A program made the position numbers and the translations under genes. From the NCBI GenBank assembly GCA_034509495.1, contig CM067507.1, forward strand, positions 30,984,526-31,048,525: 64,000 nucleotides of DNA, given 5' to 3'. Shown piece after piece: positions 44,395 through 55,371 of this stretch (positions are counted from its first letter, which is position 1; every line of letters begins with the position of its first letter). The notes beneath the pieces were generated by a model, which was given only the letters and a program-made list of their open reading frames with translations, ran no database searches and was not told the origin of the DNA. This DNA is from Acestrorhynchus altus (taxonomy: Eukaryota; Chordata; Actinopteri; Characiformes; Acestrorhynchidae).

Positions 44395-44397
<3 letters not shown>

Positions 44398-44867
44398 TGG
44401 CTAAATTGGAGCAGCCTGGTGGCCAATAGTCATTAATTACACATTGCACCAGTAAGAGCAGAGTGTGAAGGTTCAATTAGCAGGTAAGAACACAGTTTTG
44501 CTCAAAATATTGCAATGAACACAACATTATGGGGGACATACCAGAGTTGAAAAGAGCACAAATTGTTGGTGCACGTCTTGCTGGCGCATCTGTGACCAAG
44601 ACAGCAAGTCTTTGTGATGTATCAAGAGCCACGGTATCCAGGGTAATGTCAGCACCACCAAGAAGAACCAACCACATCCAACAGGATTAACTGTGGACTC
44701 AAGAGGAAGCTGTCTGAAAGGGATGTTCAGGTGCTAACCCGGATTGTATCCAAAAAATGTCATTCCTAAGACGGACTGACACTGTATTGGGCAAAAAAAG
44801 GAGACCCAAGTACAACGTACTAATAAATTATTGTGGTCTAAAACCAGGTGTTTCAGTTTCATTGTCC
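44395..44867 (+). mobile_element. Family M element, plus copy, ends lost
   Basis: Starts inside the element (TCATGGCTAAATTGGAGCAG) at the AT tract and runs to TTTCAGTTTCATTGTCC, lacking the last AACCCCTG and ending at a GA patch. It preserves the helix-turn-helix relic (GGCGCATCTGTGACCAAGAC, then CATCCAACAGGATTAACTG) and contains 14 bases absent from the 26262 copy (TTAACTGTGGACTC-like), so it is closer to the ancestral form there. Confidence 0.85.
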
Positions 44868-47084
44868 TAGAGAGAGAGATAGAGAGTTATTCTGCAAATT
44901 CTGTGCACTAAGATGTGTGTGATGTGAACGCTGGGGTCTATGGTCTATAGTAGGTTTCCTAGTCTGTGTATGTCTGAATGGCAGTGTACTTCAGACCCCG
45001 ACACTAACAGGATTTCTGATGCAACTCTGCCCAACAGTGCTGCAACACTGTAGTACCACACTGCTTTACCTCTGGGGCTCCTTGGGTTCTGAATGTGTGT
45101 GTGTGTATGTGTGTGTGTGTGTGTGTTTCTGCAAAAAGGAGATATACCACATAAAGACCGACAGACACACTATGTGACAACAACACTATGCATGTTAGCC
45201 ACTGTGGGCTATCTCTCCACCAACGAGTTCATTTAAAAATGACTCCCCCTGAGGAGCACCATGGCACAACAACACTCCATTGCTTTTGCTCCCTGATTGC
45301 AACGTGTGTATGTGTGTACCGTAATTAAGTCACGGCACACGGAACAATAACAGAGAGGGGGCTGAGAGTGTATGCTGATGATAAGAGCGTTATATGTGAG
45401 ATACACGCGTGCAAACGGACCACGCATCACAATGCGCCTGAACTAATGAGTGTGGGTAGTGTGGTAATGACTACAGCATTCACTCTAATGGAACAGACAG
45501 TGGGTGGATAGGAATACGCCAGGCATGCTTCATCAAAGCTGGTGCACAGCGAGGATTCGTCGGGGGCGAGCGTTCGCGGCTTTGTTTATTTAAACCCCAC
45601 TTATGTCTTCAGACTGGAACGTAATGAAGGAGAAAGTTTGGAGCTTGTGAGCGATAAAGGTCAGGACAGTGGCAGGCAGAAACGAGCCGGGGGCTAAGAG
45701 ATGGGCCCCCAGAAAAAAACTGCTCTTGGTGAACTGAGCTAATGAACAGCCATTCAGCTAAAAAAAGACACACTTGTTCTATTCATGTACATTTAAAAAC
45801 ACAGTTTCAGTTACAGCATTCAGAGCACATTAGCCCATTTATGCAGAAATGATCTTGAACTGGAGTGCCAGCTTCCTACACAGTTTACTGATTTGCTACT
45901 AAACCTGGTGATTAACAGGTGACTTGAATCAGGTGTGCTCGAGCAAGAAGAGCCCCCCCAGGATCAGGATTGCCTACTCCTGATCTAAAACATCATAATT
46001 AAGCACAGAGGTTCTCAACCGTTTATAACAAGAAAGCATAACTGCCCACAAAACGATGCTCAACTGCTCAACTTGTGTAAAATTGGTTTTTACCTTTGAT
46101 TTCTCAAGTGCTGACACTGGAAATGTGAGAATTAGGGCCTGAGAAACAGGTTCAAGAAATAGCAGGTCTTTATGAATACATTTATCCCAACCTTACGTTA
46201 TCACCTTGAGATGTCATAGATTTCAACCATTAAAGATGGGGCTTATAACCACAGTCCTGCAATAATGCAACAGTGGCTGTCCCCAGATGTGTCCGATCTC
46301 AGATAAGTAAGACTTCAGGCTACTTAAGGCAGGATTCACATCTGCAAAGAAAACCATACTGCAGCTACGGTTTGCACCTGATATTAATGCAAAGCAATTC
46401 TACGAACTATTACAGGGTAATACCACGCCTATCCTTTCACTCAGGATCAATACGCATCAATATTGTTAAGAATGCTAACACAGACAATTGTAGATTATAT
46501 CCTGAATATTAGCAACAAGATGTTTATACTTTATGTTGATTTAACAAAATATGTTTTATGCTTTTATAATATTTGGAAAAGTAAAGCATCCCAGGGCAGT
46601 ATATTCTGCTTGCTGGAGATCTTATACCAGCATTTGTTGTTGTTGTTTTTTATTATTATTATTTCTCATTATTCCTTAATTATCATTCATTTCCAAGTTT
46701 ACACATGCAATGGTTTGTTCAAACAGCCGGGCCTTATTTATTTTGTATGTAATGAGTGGAGCACCCCTGGGAAACCCTGTTTGCAAAGGTCAGGTTCCAG
46801 AAGAACAAGAAATACCCTGGGTCTCCTCCTCTCTGGGCTCATGTCAAATTGGTTCCCTTGGGGAAGGGGTTAAGCTGACAGTCCAGAGAGGCTTAGAATT
46901 GTGGGTAAATCCAGAGGGCTTAAGTCTTGAGTGAGAATGACAGGCAATAATGGTGACTTTAAGATACATGAGGCAGGGGCCACAGGGGGGGCACAGAAAA
47001 AGTTTGTATGAATGTTAGGCCTCAAAGAGAGACCCTCTCGCCACATGCTCATCGCTGCAGAGTCCCGGGTGTGGTAAATTCAGC
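44868..47084. other. Non-coding with minor repeats
   Basis: A TG tract lies at 45094-45126. At 45906-45985 the words CTGGTGATTAACAGGTGACT, TGAATCAGGTGTGCTCGAGC and GATTGCCTACTCCTGATCTA are a fragment of a common dispersed repeat. TTATT-rich sequence occurs at 46640-46690. A 136-codon plus frame at 46463-46873 has no recognised domain. The section 45540-45720 is balanced and repeat-free. Confidence 0.5.
45094..45126 (+). repeat. (TG)n microsatellite
   Basis: About 16 TG units with one TA. Confidence 0.94.
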
Positions 47085-47277
47085 TGAGTGGACATGATTT
47101 GGAAAGACACACCCCTATTTATATAAGGTCCCATAGTAGACCGTGCATGTCAGAGCCCAAACCAAGCCATGAAGTCTAAGGAATTGTCTTTAGACCTCAG
47201 AGACAGGATTGTATGGAGACACAGATCTGGCGAAGGGTTCAGAAAACATTCTGCTGCTTTGAAGGTCACAATGGGCA
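47085..47277 (+). mobile_element. Tc1-like element, 5' part (split copy)
   Basis: Leader ACACACCCCTATTTATATAA then GGTCCCATAGTAGACCGTGC and the transposase start at 47169 (MKSKELSL, then DLRDRIVWRHRSGEG) in the plus orientation. Similarity stops near 47277 at unrelated sequence and resumes near 47995. The outer terminal repeat on this side is missing. Confidence 0.85.
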
Positions 47278-48462
47278 ATAGGGATGATGACATTCGAACT
47301 TCGACTATTTTTTAGCAGATTCGAATTCGACGGATGTTTTAGGGCCAATTTTCCTCGAATGCGGATTTGAAATCACCGTCAGGTCCGGACAGCACGGAGC
47401 ACACGCAGATATAAACACAGCACTTAAATGGGACAAATGCGTTAAACAGAGTCAAACAGTCCAGATCAATAACAGGCAGTAGAGACAAAACCAGACTGGA
47501 CAAACCAGAGGCGGAGTCGAAAAACAGGCGAAGATCAAAAACCGGCAGAATAAACACAGGACGAGACAAAAGACAGGATCAGAAAACAGAACCGGCTCAA
47601 ACAGACAGACTCATAACGATAAGCACAGGTAGCGCTGAGGGCTGTGAGGCAAAGCTAGACACTGAACAGGTTGAAAGACTGGATTAAAGTCTCTCCGGAG
47701 CAGGTGAGAACAATCAGAACTCCGGTGATCGGGAACGTGAGTGAGTCACATGATCAGTCAGGTAACAAAATGAAGGATTCTGGGAATTGGAGTCCGGAGA
47801 GACTGAGAGGTCCATGACACATACAGGTTGATTTCTGGCCTGCAGGTCATCTTTTAGAGACCACCAATGTTCATCTGAATTTAATGGTGAATGTTGTTTA
47901 CTTTATACTTCTGCTTGACATAAATAAATAAAGAAAATGGCCGAATGTGGTAAGAAAACAAGTGTAGAACACAAAACAGTTCTACACCACTAGTTGAGAT
48001 AGTCAGGGAGGTGACCAAGAACCCAATGGTCACTCTGACAGCTGCTGTGGGAATGTTTTTCTGCGGTAGGATCTAGTCAGGTTTGAGGGATAGATGACTG
48101 CAGCAATGTACAGAGACATCCTTGATGATAACCTGCTCCAGAGCGTGACAACGGTTTGTTTTCCAACAGGACAACAACCCTAAGCACACAGCCAAGATAA
48201 CAAAGGAGTGGCTTGGGGACAACTCTGTGAATGGCCTTGAGTGGCCCAGCCAGAGTCCAGACTTGGAAACCCGACTGAACATCTCTGGAGATATCTAAAA
48301 ATGATTGTGCACTGACACTCCCCATCCAATCTGATGGAGCTTGAGAGGTTCTGCAAAGAAGAATGGGAGAAACTTCCCAAAACAGGTGACAAGCTTGTAG
48401 CATCAAACTCAAAGAGACTTCAGGCTGTAGTTGCTGTCAAAGGTGTTTCAACAAAGTATTGA
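47169..48462 (+). pseudogene. Tc1-like transposase pseudogene, interrupted
   Basis: Two parts of one gene. Part one (47169-47277) is the helix-turn-helix start. Part two (about 47998-48462) begins with VREVTKNPMVTLT, then jumps by deletion to the central GMFFCG region. It continues through the Asp-containing FQQDNNPKHTAKI (second catalytic Asp) and LEWPSQSPDLE, and ends at the stop after GVSTKY near 48460. The final catalytic Glu region (HLWRYLKMIVH) follows a small frameshift. The first catalytic Asp is lost in the deletion. The 700-base insertion between the parts is described separately. Confidence 0.85.
47278..47819 (-). mobile_element. LTR-like insertion, possible solo LTR
   Basis: Inserted within the Tc1 copy. 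Read on the minus strand from 47819 it starts TGTCATGGACCTCTCAGTC and continues with T-rich, direct-repeat-like words (CTGCCTGTTATTGATC, CTCTGTTTAACGC), which resembles long terminal repeats of teleost Ty3/gypsy retrotransposons. The other LTR edge is unclear: 47278-47330 contains TTCGAACTTCGACTATTTTT and its near-complement TTCGAATTCGACGG, possibly a second small element. No gag or pol sequence is present. Sequence at 47820-47994 is unassigned. Confidence 0.4.
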
Positions 48463-48612
48463 GAAAAGCTGTGAATATTTATGTACGTTATATTTTATTT
48501 TAATTTTTAATAAATTTCCAAAGATTTCACACAAACATTTCCCACTTTGTCATTGTGTTTAGTCGTTTGAGGGCAAAAATGAACTTAATCCATTTTGGAA
48601 TAAGGCTGTAAC
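47995..48612 (+). mobile_element. Tc1-like element, 3' part with terminal repeat
   Basis: Continues the split copy and ends in the terminal repeat 48541-48612: CCACTTTGTCATTGTGTTTA, GTTTGAGGGCAAAAATGAAC and CCATTTTGGAATAAGGCTG, the same terminal type as the 9369-10255 element. Confidence 0.85.
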
Positions 48613-49189
48613 ATAATAATAAAAAATGCAAGCATGAAAAATGCGACCATCTTGTCCATCGCCTCTATCAAAACCCCCTTCGCTGATCACCACCAGCAGC
48701 AACTGCTCCACTTTAAGCCACCTTCACTGTCAACAGGTAAACACAACACTTCAAAAGCTTAGATATTCTACATGCAGAGCACATGAGCTCATCTCAGACT
48801 CGTTCATAGCACCACTGCTGTCAAAGTCTCCTCCAATCAACCTGAAACTCCCCTCCCCATCCCCCCCATCACAGACTCAGCCCTTTACCCCCCGAGGCCC
48901 CCACCCTTCACCTGTCAACCCCCAGACTGGGACGCAGCACTGCCGTGACAGCCGGGCTCACTACAAGGGCCTATCTGTACACCTGATTCTGCCAAATGAG
49001 GGAAAAGAAGGAAACACGAGTGGAATAACAAAACAGAGCAGTTCAGGCTGTGTTAGGAAAATGCCAGTTTCTGAAGAATTATCTACATGCAGACAGACAC
49101 GTTTTGTAATTACTTTGGGTTTTTTTAGCTGACAACAGTTCTCCCAAGTCAATTAATAAATGATAAAGAAGATACAGTTGATGGAAGCA
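48613..49189. other. Non-coding, C-rich patch
   Basis: C-rich sequence at 48845-48920. A 163-codon plus frame (48641-49132) is Ser/Pro/Thr-rich with no domain; most of it lies in the C-rich, stop-poor stretch, so I do not call it a gene. Confidence 0.45.
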
Positions 49190-49522
49190 ATATAAACTGT
49201 AAACCAGGGATGCATCTTATTGGGAAAAAAACAGATTGCTGCTGTATATGATTCTCTGTGCTATTTATTCTGATATTAAAACAATACATGAATTGTCATA
49301 AGTCACAATATGTCAATGATCTAACCTGTCATGATATTAATAATGCACTCTGTGTATCCAGTGCTGGAGTAAAATTAAACAATACTGGGCAGATCAAAAC
49401 TGGGAATTTTCCTTGCAAACAGCAAAAAAAGCTCAAAGGGTTTGATTTACTTTGCCTTATGTGATCCTACAATGTGATGTGCACTGAAAACGGTATTGAA
49501 ACAATATATTGTGCAGCCCTAC
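49190..49522. mobile_element. hAT-like MITE remnant (tentative)
   Basis: The right end AAACAATATATTGTGCAGCC then CTAC is a terminus typical of hAT-like MITEs of fish; the left end (CAGGGATGCATCTTATTGGG) is a poor partner. The intervening sequence is AT-rich with no coding capacity. Confidence 0.35.
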
Positions 49523-50097
49523 TGTAAACATGAAAATTCAAAAAGTGGGGAAAAAAGGCAGAAAAATGCAATGCACTCTGCAGGTTATAACACTGCCTGT
49601 CCTGTGGCAGAAAAGGGTAGGATTTCCCCCCATAGGGGCAAGAATGCACACAAACAGAAGTACAATGTAGGCACTATTGTGTATTCAGAAATATGTATTT
49701 CATAAATGTACCCTCAAAGGCACAATATTGTCCTTTTGATACATTACCTTACAGTACCTTAACTGGAACTAAAACCAAGGCTAGAGAAAAGGACTTTCAC
49801 TTAAAGGTATTTTATTGTACCTCAGTAGGTTTTAGTTTTATACCCTTTTAAGTACAAATCTGTACTTTGTTTTCTGCACCATCTTCCACCAATAACATTA
49901 GTTACATTATCATATTAAACGCATGGAAAGGTAAATATAAGTGAGTGCATAAATATAAAATTGTTTATTTAAAGAGCTCAATACTTAATTAATGTTTTGC
50001 TGATTTGTAGAATATGCATAAGATTCCTGTTAATTTAGAAACAAAACGATACACAAAAACACAAATATGCCAATAGACAAAAGTGTATAAACTTAAA
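49523..50097. other. Non-coding, AT-rich
   Basis: TACC/GGTA-rich words (CAGTACCTTAACTGG, AAAGGTATTTTATTGTACC) at 49740-49870 hint at a small inverted repeat; no gene is seen. Confidence 0.45.
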
Positions 50098-50580
50098 ATA
50101 CACTGAATATCCAAACATATCCAGACAACCCTTCTAATTAGTTCAGTCACAGGTGTTCAGTTGCTCACAAAAACACACACAGCTTGTGTAACCTCAGTAG
50201 TAAAGCATTGCCAATGGAGCGGGATCCACTGGAGCGGACAGACACAGGCTTAGGTTTACCATGCCAAACATCAGACAGAGGTTTATAAATCCCCCAGGAC
50301 TCTGCTTTAGAGCTGTGGATCTGCGTTCTCCAGAGTGATGGAGCTCCATCCAATACGTTTGGGATGAGCTTGAATCTGTGATCCAGAACTAATCACCCAA
50401 CATCAGTACCATCTCTCTCTCTAATGCTCTCATGGTTGAATACAATCAAATCCTCACAGCAATGGTACTGGAGCTAATGTAAGGACCTCCAAGAAGAGGC
50501 TGTAAGTGTGGCAAAATAGGGGGACCAATTCCTTTTTAATACCTCAATTTCCAAAAAAGGAAAATAGGATGAAATGTCTA
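50098..50580 (-). repeat. Dispersed repeat R1, full minus copy
   Basis: Left terminus TACACTGAATATCCAAACAT, then AGACAACCCTTCTAATTAG, ACACACAGCTTGTGTAACCT, CCATCCAATACGTTTGGGAT, TACAATCAAATCCTCACAGC and ACCTCCAAGAAGAGGC. This is the most complete R1 copy here and shows both outer ends. Confidence 0.75.
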
Positions 50581-50585
50581 TATAC

Positions 50586-51000
50586 ACTGTACAAAACTGG
50601 ACAAAAGTTTTGGGACACCTGCTCATTCATTGTTTCATCAGGAATCAAAAAGATTTCGTCATGTTTGTTTGTTTGTTTGTTTGTTTTTGTCACAGTGTCT
50701 CCACTCTCCAGATAATGCTTTCTACTACATTGTGGAGCACTGCTGTGAGGATATGATTGTATTCAGTGACAAGAGTGATAGTAATGCCAGAATGCTGGAT
50801 GATCAACTTCATAAAATATTGGATGGAGAAACACAGCGGCATTGCTCCACAACTCAATTCTAGGGGGCTTTATACTGTTCAAGCCCACGCCTTGCATTAG
50901 GTATGGTGTCAATGGATTCAGGCATAACTGTTCCAGACAGTCTAATTCTATTGGCCATACTTATCTACAGGGACTAGAGAAGCTGTGTGTGTCGAGAAAT
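50586..51000 (+). repeat. Dispersed repeat R1, plus copy
   Basis: Starts TACACTGTACAAAACTGGAC, continues GTTTTGGGACACCTGCTCAT, a (GTTT)n patch at 50664-50686, CCAGATAATGCTTTCTACTA, CCACGCCTTGCATTAGGTAT and ACTAGAGAAGCTGTGTGTGT. It lies head to head with the minus copy, giving a 900-base imperfect palindrome. Confidence 0.75.
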
Positions 51001-53157
51001 ACACATCTATTTGAAACACATACTGTTTATTAGATACTGCTGTTAAATTCTACATTAAAATAAAAGTACAATTAAATTCAAATAAATTGATTGAATTTGT
51101 GAGCCCTGCTCACAAAAGTTAATGCAGTTAAACGCAGACGTTTCAGTAGATCCAGTAAAACAGGGAGTGTCTGTAAATAAACTGGACTGAAGCTCAAGGT
51201 GGCTGAAAGTTAGTTAAGGACTACTATGGCTGTGTCAGGATGAGAGAGAGAGGTGAGAGGGTTTGGGGAGAGCTGGCGGGTCTGGCCCGGGACGCGCTCT
51301 CGCTGAGCTCTCTGACAGCACTGATCAATAGCTGAGACTTCTGAGGCTTAGCAGGAGTGAGGCGCACTTCACTGCCTGAGTGGAGATCAATAAGAGATTA
51401 GAGAGAGAAGCTACGCAAGGCCTCATCTTCAACTCTCTCACTCTCTTCCTCTCTGTTGCTCTTTCTCTTACTTTAAATGCCACCGGCCTATCCATTCCCC
51501 TCTCTCTCTCTCTCTCTCCTCCACCCAAGCCTTTGTCCCCTCCCTAATAAAAAGAAAGAAAACGACATATGAGGGGAGTGCAGGAGAGGACAGGGTAGAG
51601 AGTAAGCTCAAGGGTGAGCTGAGAGAGGCTACCTGCTGCAGCCCACAGTCACAATGCCTACCTTGTTTTGACATGCCATCAGATCATCAATGCTGCCTCT
51701 TGCTCCAACGGAGCACTGAAGAATCCCCAGGCTTTGGTGTCAGGCACATACACATGCACACACACACACACACACACACACACCCAGCAGTGCCAACCAC
51801 AGCTGAGGGGCTTGATGTTTGAAAGCCTCACACAGATACGCCATGCAAATGTTCATATGGTAGCTTGCAGAAGAAACAACCAAGCAAGTCTTGAGAGCTT
51901 GCTTACAAACCCAGGCCAATGTAGATATAGATACACTATTATACACTTTAGATATATTTACACTGATCTACACTTACAATCTAAGCCTTGTTTGGGTTGT
52001 ATTTGTTTTATAAGGGAAGGTAATATTCCAACAGCATGTGATTTACATTGACACCAATTTGTAGATGCTTTAGGAGCAGGAGAATGTCTTGCCCCCAGCC
52101 CCAAGTACACCAATAGGGGTGTAAGAAAATATCGATACATCAAAGTATTGCAATATATTGTTGTGTGATACTGTAACAATTCTCAAAATCACGATATTGC
52201 TTTTTAATTAATGGTTTACGTGCAAAGGTAACAGACAGTTGTTCATATTAGAGGTGGCTGCCATTTAACACTGACAGACAATAGAAATTTCAACAGAATT
52301 CACTTGTTTTCCTGAATGTTAACGACATCAATGCTGCACATCAGTCAACCTAAACCCTTTTTAATGTACATTATCGAGACTGAGAATCAGTGCCCGAACA
52401 GCCATTACTCATTCAAACTATTCAGCGTTTGTCATCTCTAATAAAGTGAGATCAAAACATCCATCCATGCTCTGAAAAGTACAGCGTGGAGTCCAGGAAT
52501 AACCCGGTTGTTGGTCACATTCTTATTTTACTTGTTTTAGAAAAGCATTCAGCACTCTCTCTGCACAGACAGGTCAGTGTGAAGTCAGCCTGGTAATATG
52601 CTGTTGGCGTCCACCTCCTTCATGCCCCTGGAGCTGCTCACACTGGTTTACCTGAACTGCCAAAAACGAGGACAAAGGTGGAGGTGAGTGACCCAGAAAC
52701 AGCACTACTAGAAGGCACGACCAGAGATTCCAGACCAGCGAAGTGGCAGCGCTACAGCACAGAGCAAACATTCAGAAGCAATATTTAGACCCACTGACAC
52801 ATAAATCCCCAAACACCACTGCACCACCTCACCTTCCAACATACCATTTCTGTCACGCATAAACCCTGTATCCCCCAAAAATCCTTCAAGTCACCGTCAG
52901 CGACGGAAGTGATAACTAACTCGTTTAACTAAGTCACTGGTTGCCTCAAGTTCCCTTGAGTTCAGTAAAGTCAGTAAGTCAGCCAGTCAGTATCTATCTA
53001 TACACGTACACCAGCCGTACTCCAGTACTGAAGCTATTCAAGTATTACATTGCATACGTTAACTAGCAGGTCATTAACAACACTCTTAAAAAAATTATTA
53101 ATTAAAAAAAAATAAATAAATAAATATATAAAAAGACCCAATTTGTGCACACATGTC
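51001..53157. other. Non-coding with small simple repeats
   Basis: CT patch at 51500-51520, CA tract at 51758-51782. At 52112-52195 AGGGGTGTAAGAAAATATCG and CAATATATTGTTGTG resemble a hAT-like MITE end. The rest is unassigned; no gene is recognised. Confidence 0.45.
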
Positions 53158-53284
53158 CAGAGTGGTGGGCAGCTGGGGAGGTAAGGACAAAGATCAGCAC
53201 CTCAGTTGTGTCCTGCCAGTTCAGGGAATCAAACCAGCAACCTTCCAATCACAAACCTGGATGCCACACCACCAGGCCACAGAC
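53158..53284 (-). mobile_element. tRNA-derived SINE (family A), minus copy
   Basis: The reverse complement reads CTGTGGCCTGGTGGTGTGG, then GTGATTGGAAGGTTGCTGG, then GGTTTGATTCCCTGAACTG, closely matching the head and B box of the 5203 copy. It stops at the A-rich sequence to the left and abuts the mariner element on the right. Confidence 0.7.
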
Positions 53285-53287
53285 ATA

Positions 53288-53848
53288 CGAGGTGTGTTCA
53301 AAAATGATTCAACCTTTATTCATAAAAAAATGCTTGAATTCAGATACAACAATCTTACACTAATCTCCTTCAAAGTAGTCCCCTTGGGCTGCCACACACT
53401 GTCGGAAGCAGCACTAGAACACCTCTTTTGAGATGTTCCACAGCTGGTCGGTCGTATTCTGCATGTCTTCTCTGGACTGACATCTGCTCGCTTTCAGGGG
53501 CATTTTGATCTTAGGGAAAAGCAAAACGTCACACAGAGCCATGTCTGGAGAGTAGGGCGCTTGATGAAGCACAGGTGTGTGTTTGGCCAGGAAACTCTGA
53601 AATGTGAAGAACGAGCAGTACCGTGTTGAAGTTTTCCTGTCAATTTGTCAAAAATGAAAATCCGGCGCCACCCATTTACACTACCTCACTCATCGGTGGT
53701 CTGCGGGCAAATGACAGCTTCTGCAGGTGGGACTAAATTCAAGCAGACACATTAGGATTGCCTTCATACGTGCATCAATCCACACATCCCCTACTTCCTT
53801 CGTTTATGCACTAATAATTATCGTCAGATACTTTTTGAACACACCTAT
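53288..53848 (-). mobile_element. mariner element, 561 bp, internally deleted
   Basis: Flanked by TA duplications (53286-53287 and 53849-53850). Terminal repeats: CGAGGTGTGTTCAAAAA at the left and ATAGGTGTGTTCAAAAA (reverse-complemented) at the right, 15 identical bases after the first two. A minus-strand relic of a mariner transposase occupies the left third. Full mariners are about 1.3 kb, so more than half of the element is missing. Confidence 0.9.
53412..53600 (-). pseudogene. mariner transposase C-terminal relic
   Basis: On the minus strand the frame reads FLAKHTPVLHQ, APYSPDMALCDVLLFPKIKM, PLKASRCQSREDMQNT and TDQLWNISKEVF, then a stop. YSPDMALCD at 53529-53555 is the conserved YSPDLAPCD block, whose last Asp is the third residue of the mariner DD34D catalytic triad. 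The preceding HDNARPH-like block with the second Asp is garbled by a frameshift around 53605-53640. The N-terminal DNA-binding domain is absent. Confidence 0.88.
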
Positions 53849-53850
53849 TA

Positions 53851-54512
53851 TAGCACTCCCTCTGGTGGTGAAAAATGGTAACAATGGAGAGCAATGACAT
53901 GCAGATGAAAATGTTTTGTTGTTAAATGCAATGTTTGTAAATCACTCTGTTTTAAGGTTAAAAGTGGGAGAAGTGTCCATCATTGGGAATTATGTAAAAC
54001 ATAACAGCTGGATTAAGTGACTGAAACAGTACAATTCAGTGACCGTGGCTTCAATTTGAACTCTGATTTAAAGTGAAATGACATTAAATATTTAATATCA
54101 CTCTCTCCTTGTCATTCTACTTTGCTCTCTCTTTCTCTCTGCATGTGTGTGAGCATCTTCTCCCAGGGGGTTGGGGGGGGCAGGGGGTTGGGGGAGTCCC
54201 AGCAAGGAGGACAGATTTGGGGTGGAGGGGATGGTATAGGGTGCTGAGGGGGAGTGATGAGGGGGGAGGGCTGAGTTTGAATCTGTCATTGCCTCACTGA
54301 CAGATTTGCATTAGCACTGAAGTGAAGGGGTTGTGTCAGGTTGCTTCTCTTCAAACACTCAAACAAACACACACACACACACACACTAAAGGCAGTCACA
54401 CACCACTGAGCCATCTCGAAAATGAGATGGAGTTCAAATAAGCTCAAGGATTCATTATACAGCCAATCTCAGACACACACACATAATATAATCCCCTGAT
54501 TCAGGCCAATTC

Positions 54513-54514
<2 letters not shown>
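53851..54514. other. Non-coding with G-rich tract
   Basis: CT-rich 54120-54140, then a G-rich block 54166-54270; a CA patch at 54367-54387. No gene recognised. Confidence 0.5.
54166..54194 (+). other. Strong G-quadruplex motif
   Basis: Four guanine runs of 5, 8, 5 and 5 bases are separated by TT, CA and TT loops. This greatly exceeds the minimal G3+N1-7 rule, so a very stable parallel quadruplex is predicted on the plus strand. Confidence 0.85.

Positions 54515-54583
<69 letters not shown>
54515..54583 (+). repeat. (TG)n microsatellite
   Basis: About 34 TG units. Confidence 0.98.
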
Positions 54584-54586
<3 letters not shown>

Positions 54587-55298
54587 GAAAACCATTTCTG
54601 CATGAGTGCACCTAACTCTGAATGCTGAATATGGAATCTGTTTGGAGCTCAGATAAGGTATATTTGCTTACACTGCCTGTAACCCTGCCTTTGTAGTGTC
54701 TTTGATTTGCAAGCATGCGATAGAGTAACAGCAGAACACTGTATACAACTGAATACGCAGAACACACAGGGTTGAACTTCACCGAGTGTAAAATACAGTT
54801 TGGGGAAAATCTCCTACACTTTCTGAAGGATTGTGCAATATCTTCAAAAGACATTTCTGCCTCAGAGCTCAAGAGTAAGTCATTAAGTACTTCATCGTTC
54901 TGCTTATAGCCTCCACATGGCTTCTACACTAGATCTACAACCTGCAGATATCTCCCAGCACTACCACTATGATGCCCAACAAATACCACTGAGCAATACA
55001 CTGTGTGATATATGCCATGTTCACGCATTCAAACAAGATAGCCATGTCAGAGTATTTTGAGGATTTGTTGTTGGTTTGAAGTTGGTTTAAACTAGGGTTA
55101 CCGTTTGGGGTTAATTAATGTAATATTCAGTCATGAATTCATTTAATAAACAACCATAAATAGTTCATTTGTGTGTTTCATATTCAGAGGCTAGGGCCAG
55201 AATTTGCTACCTGCTTTATGAGAACAGTCCAGGATGGGCTTCTTACCATTACTTTAGCACAGGGATGGACTGGCCATCAGGAAATGCACCCCCTAGCA
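54584..55298. other. Non-coding, no gene recognised
   Basis: Nothing recognised. Confidence 0.5.
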
Positions 55299-55333
55299 CA
55301 CCACCACCACCACCATCACCACCACCACCACCA
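55299..55333 (+). repeat. (CCA)n trinucleotide tract
   Basis: About 11 ACC/CCA units with one CAT interruption, giving poly-Pro or poly-His in the overlapping frames. Confidence 0.95.
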
Positions 55334-55371
55334 AAAAAACCAACAGATCCAGGTACAGAATTAGGTTGCCA

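Noticed and set aside
48641..49132. 163-codon plus-strand frame
   Set aside because: C-rich, Ser/Pro/Thr-biased sequence with few stops and no domain.
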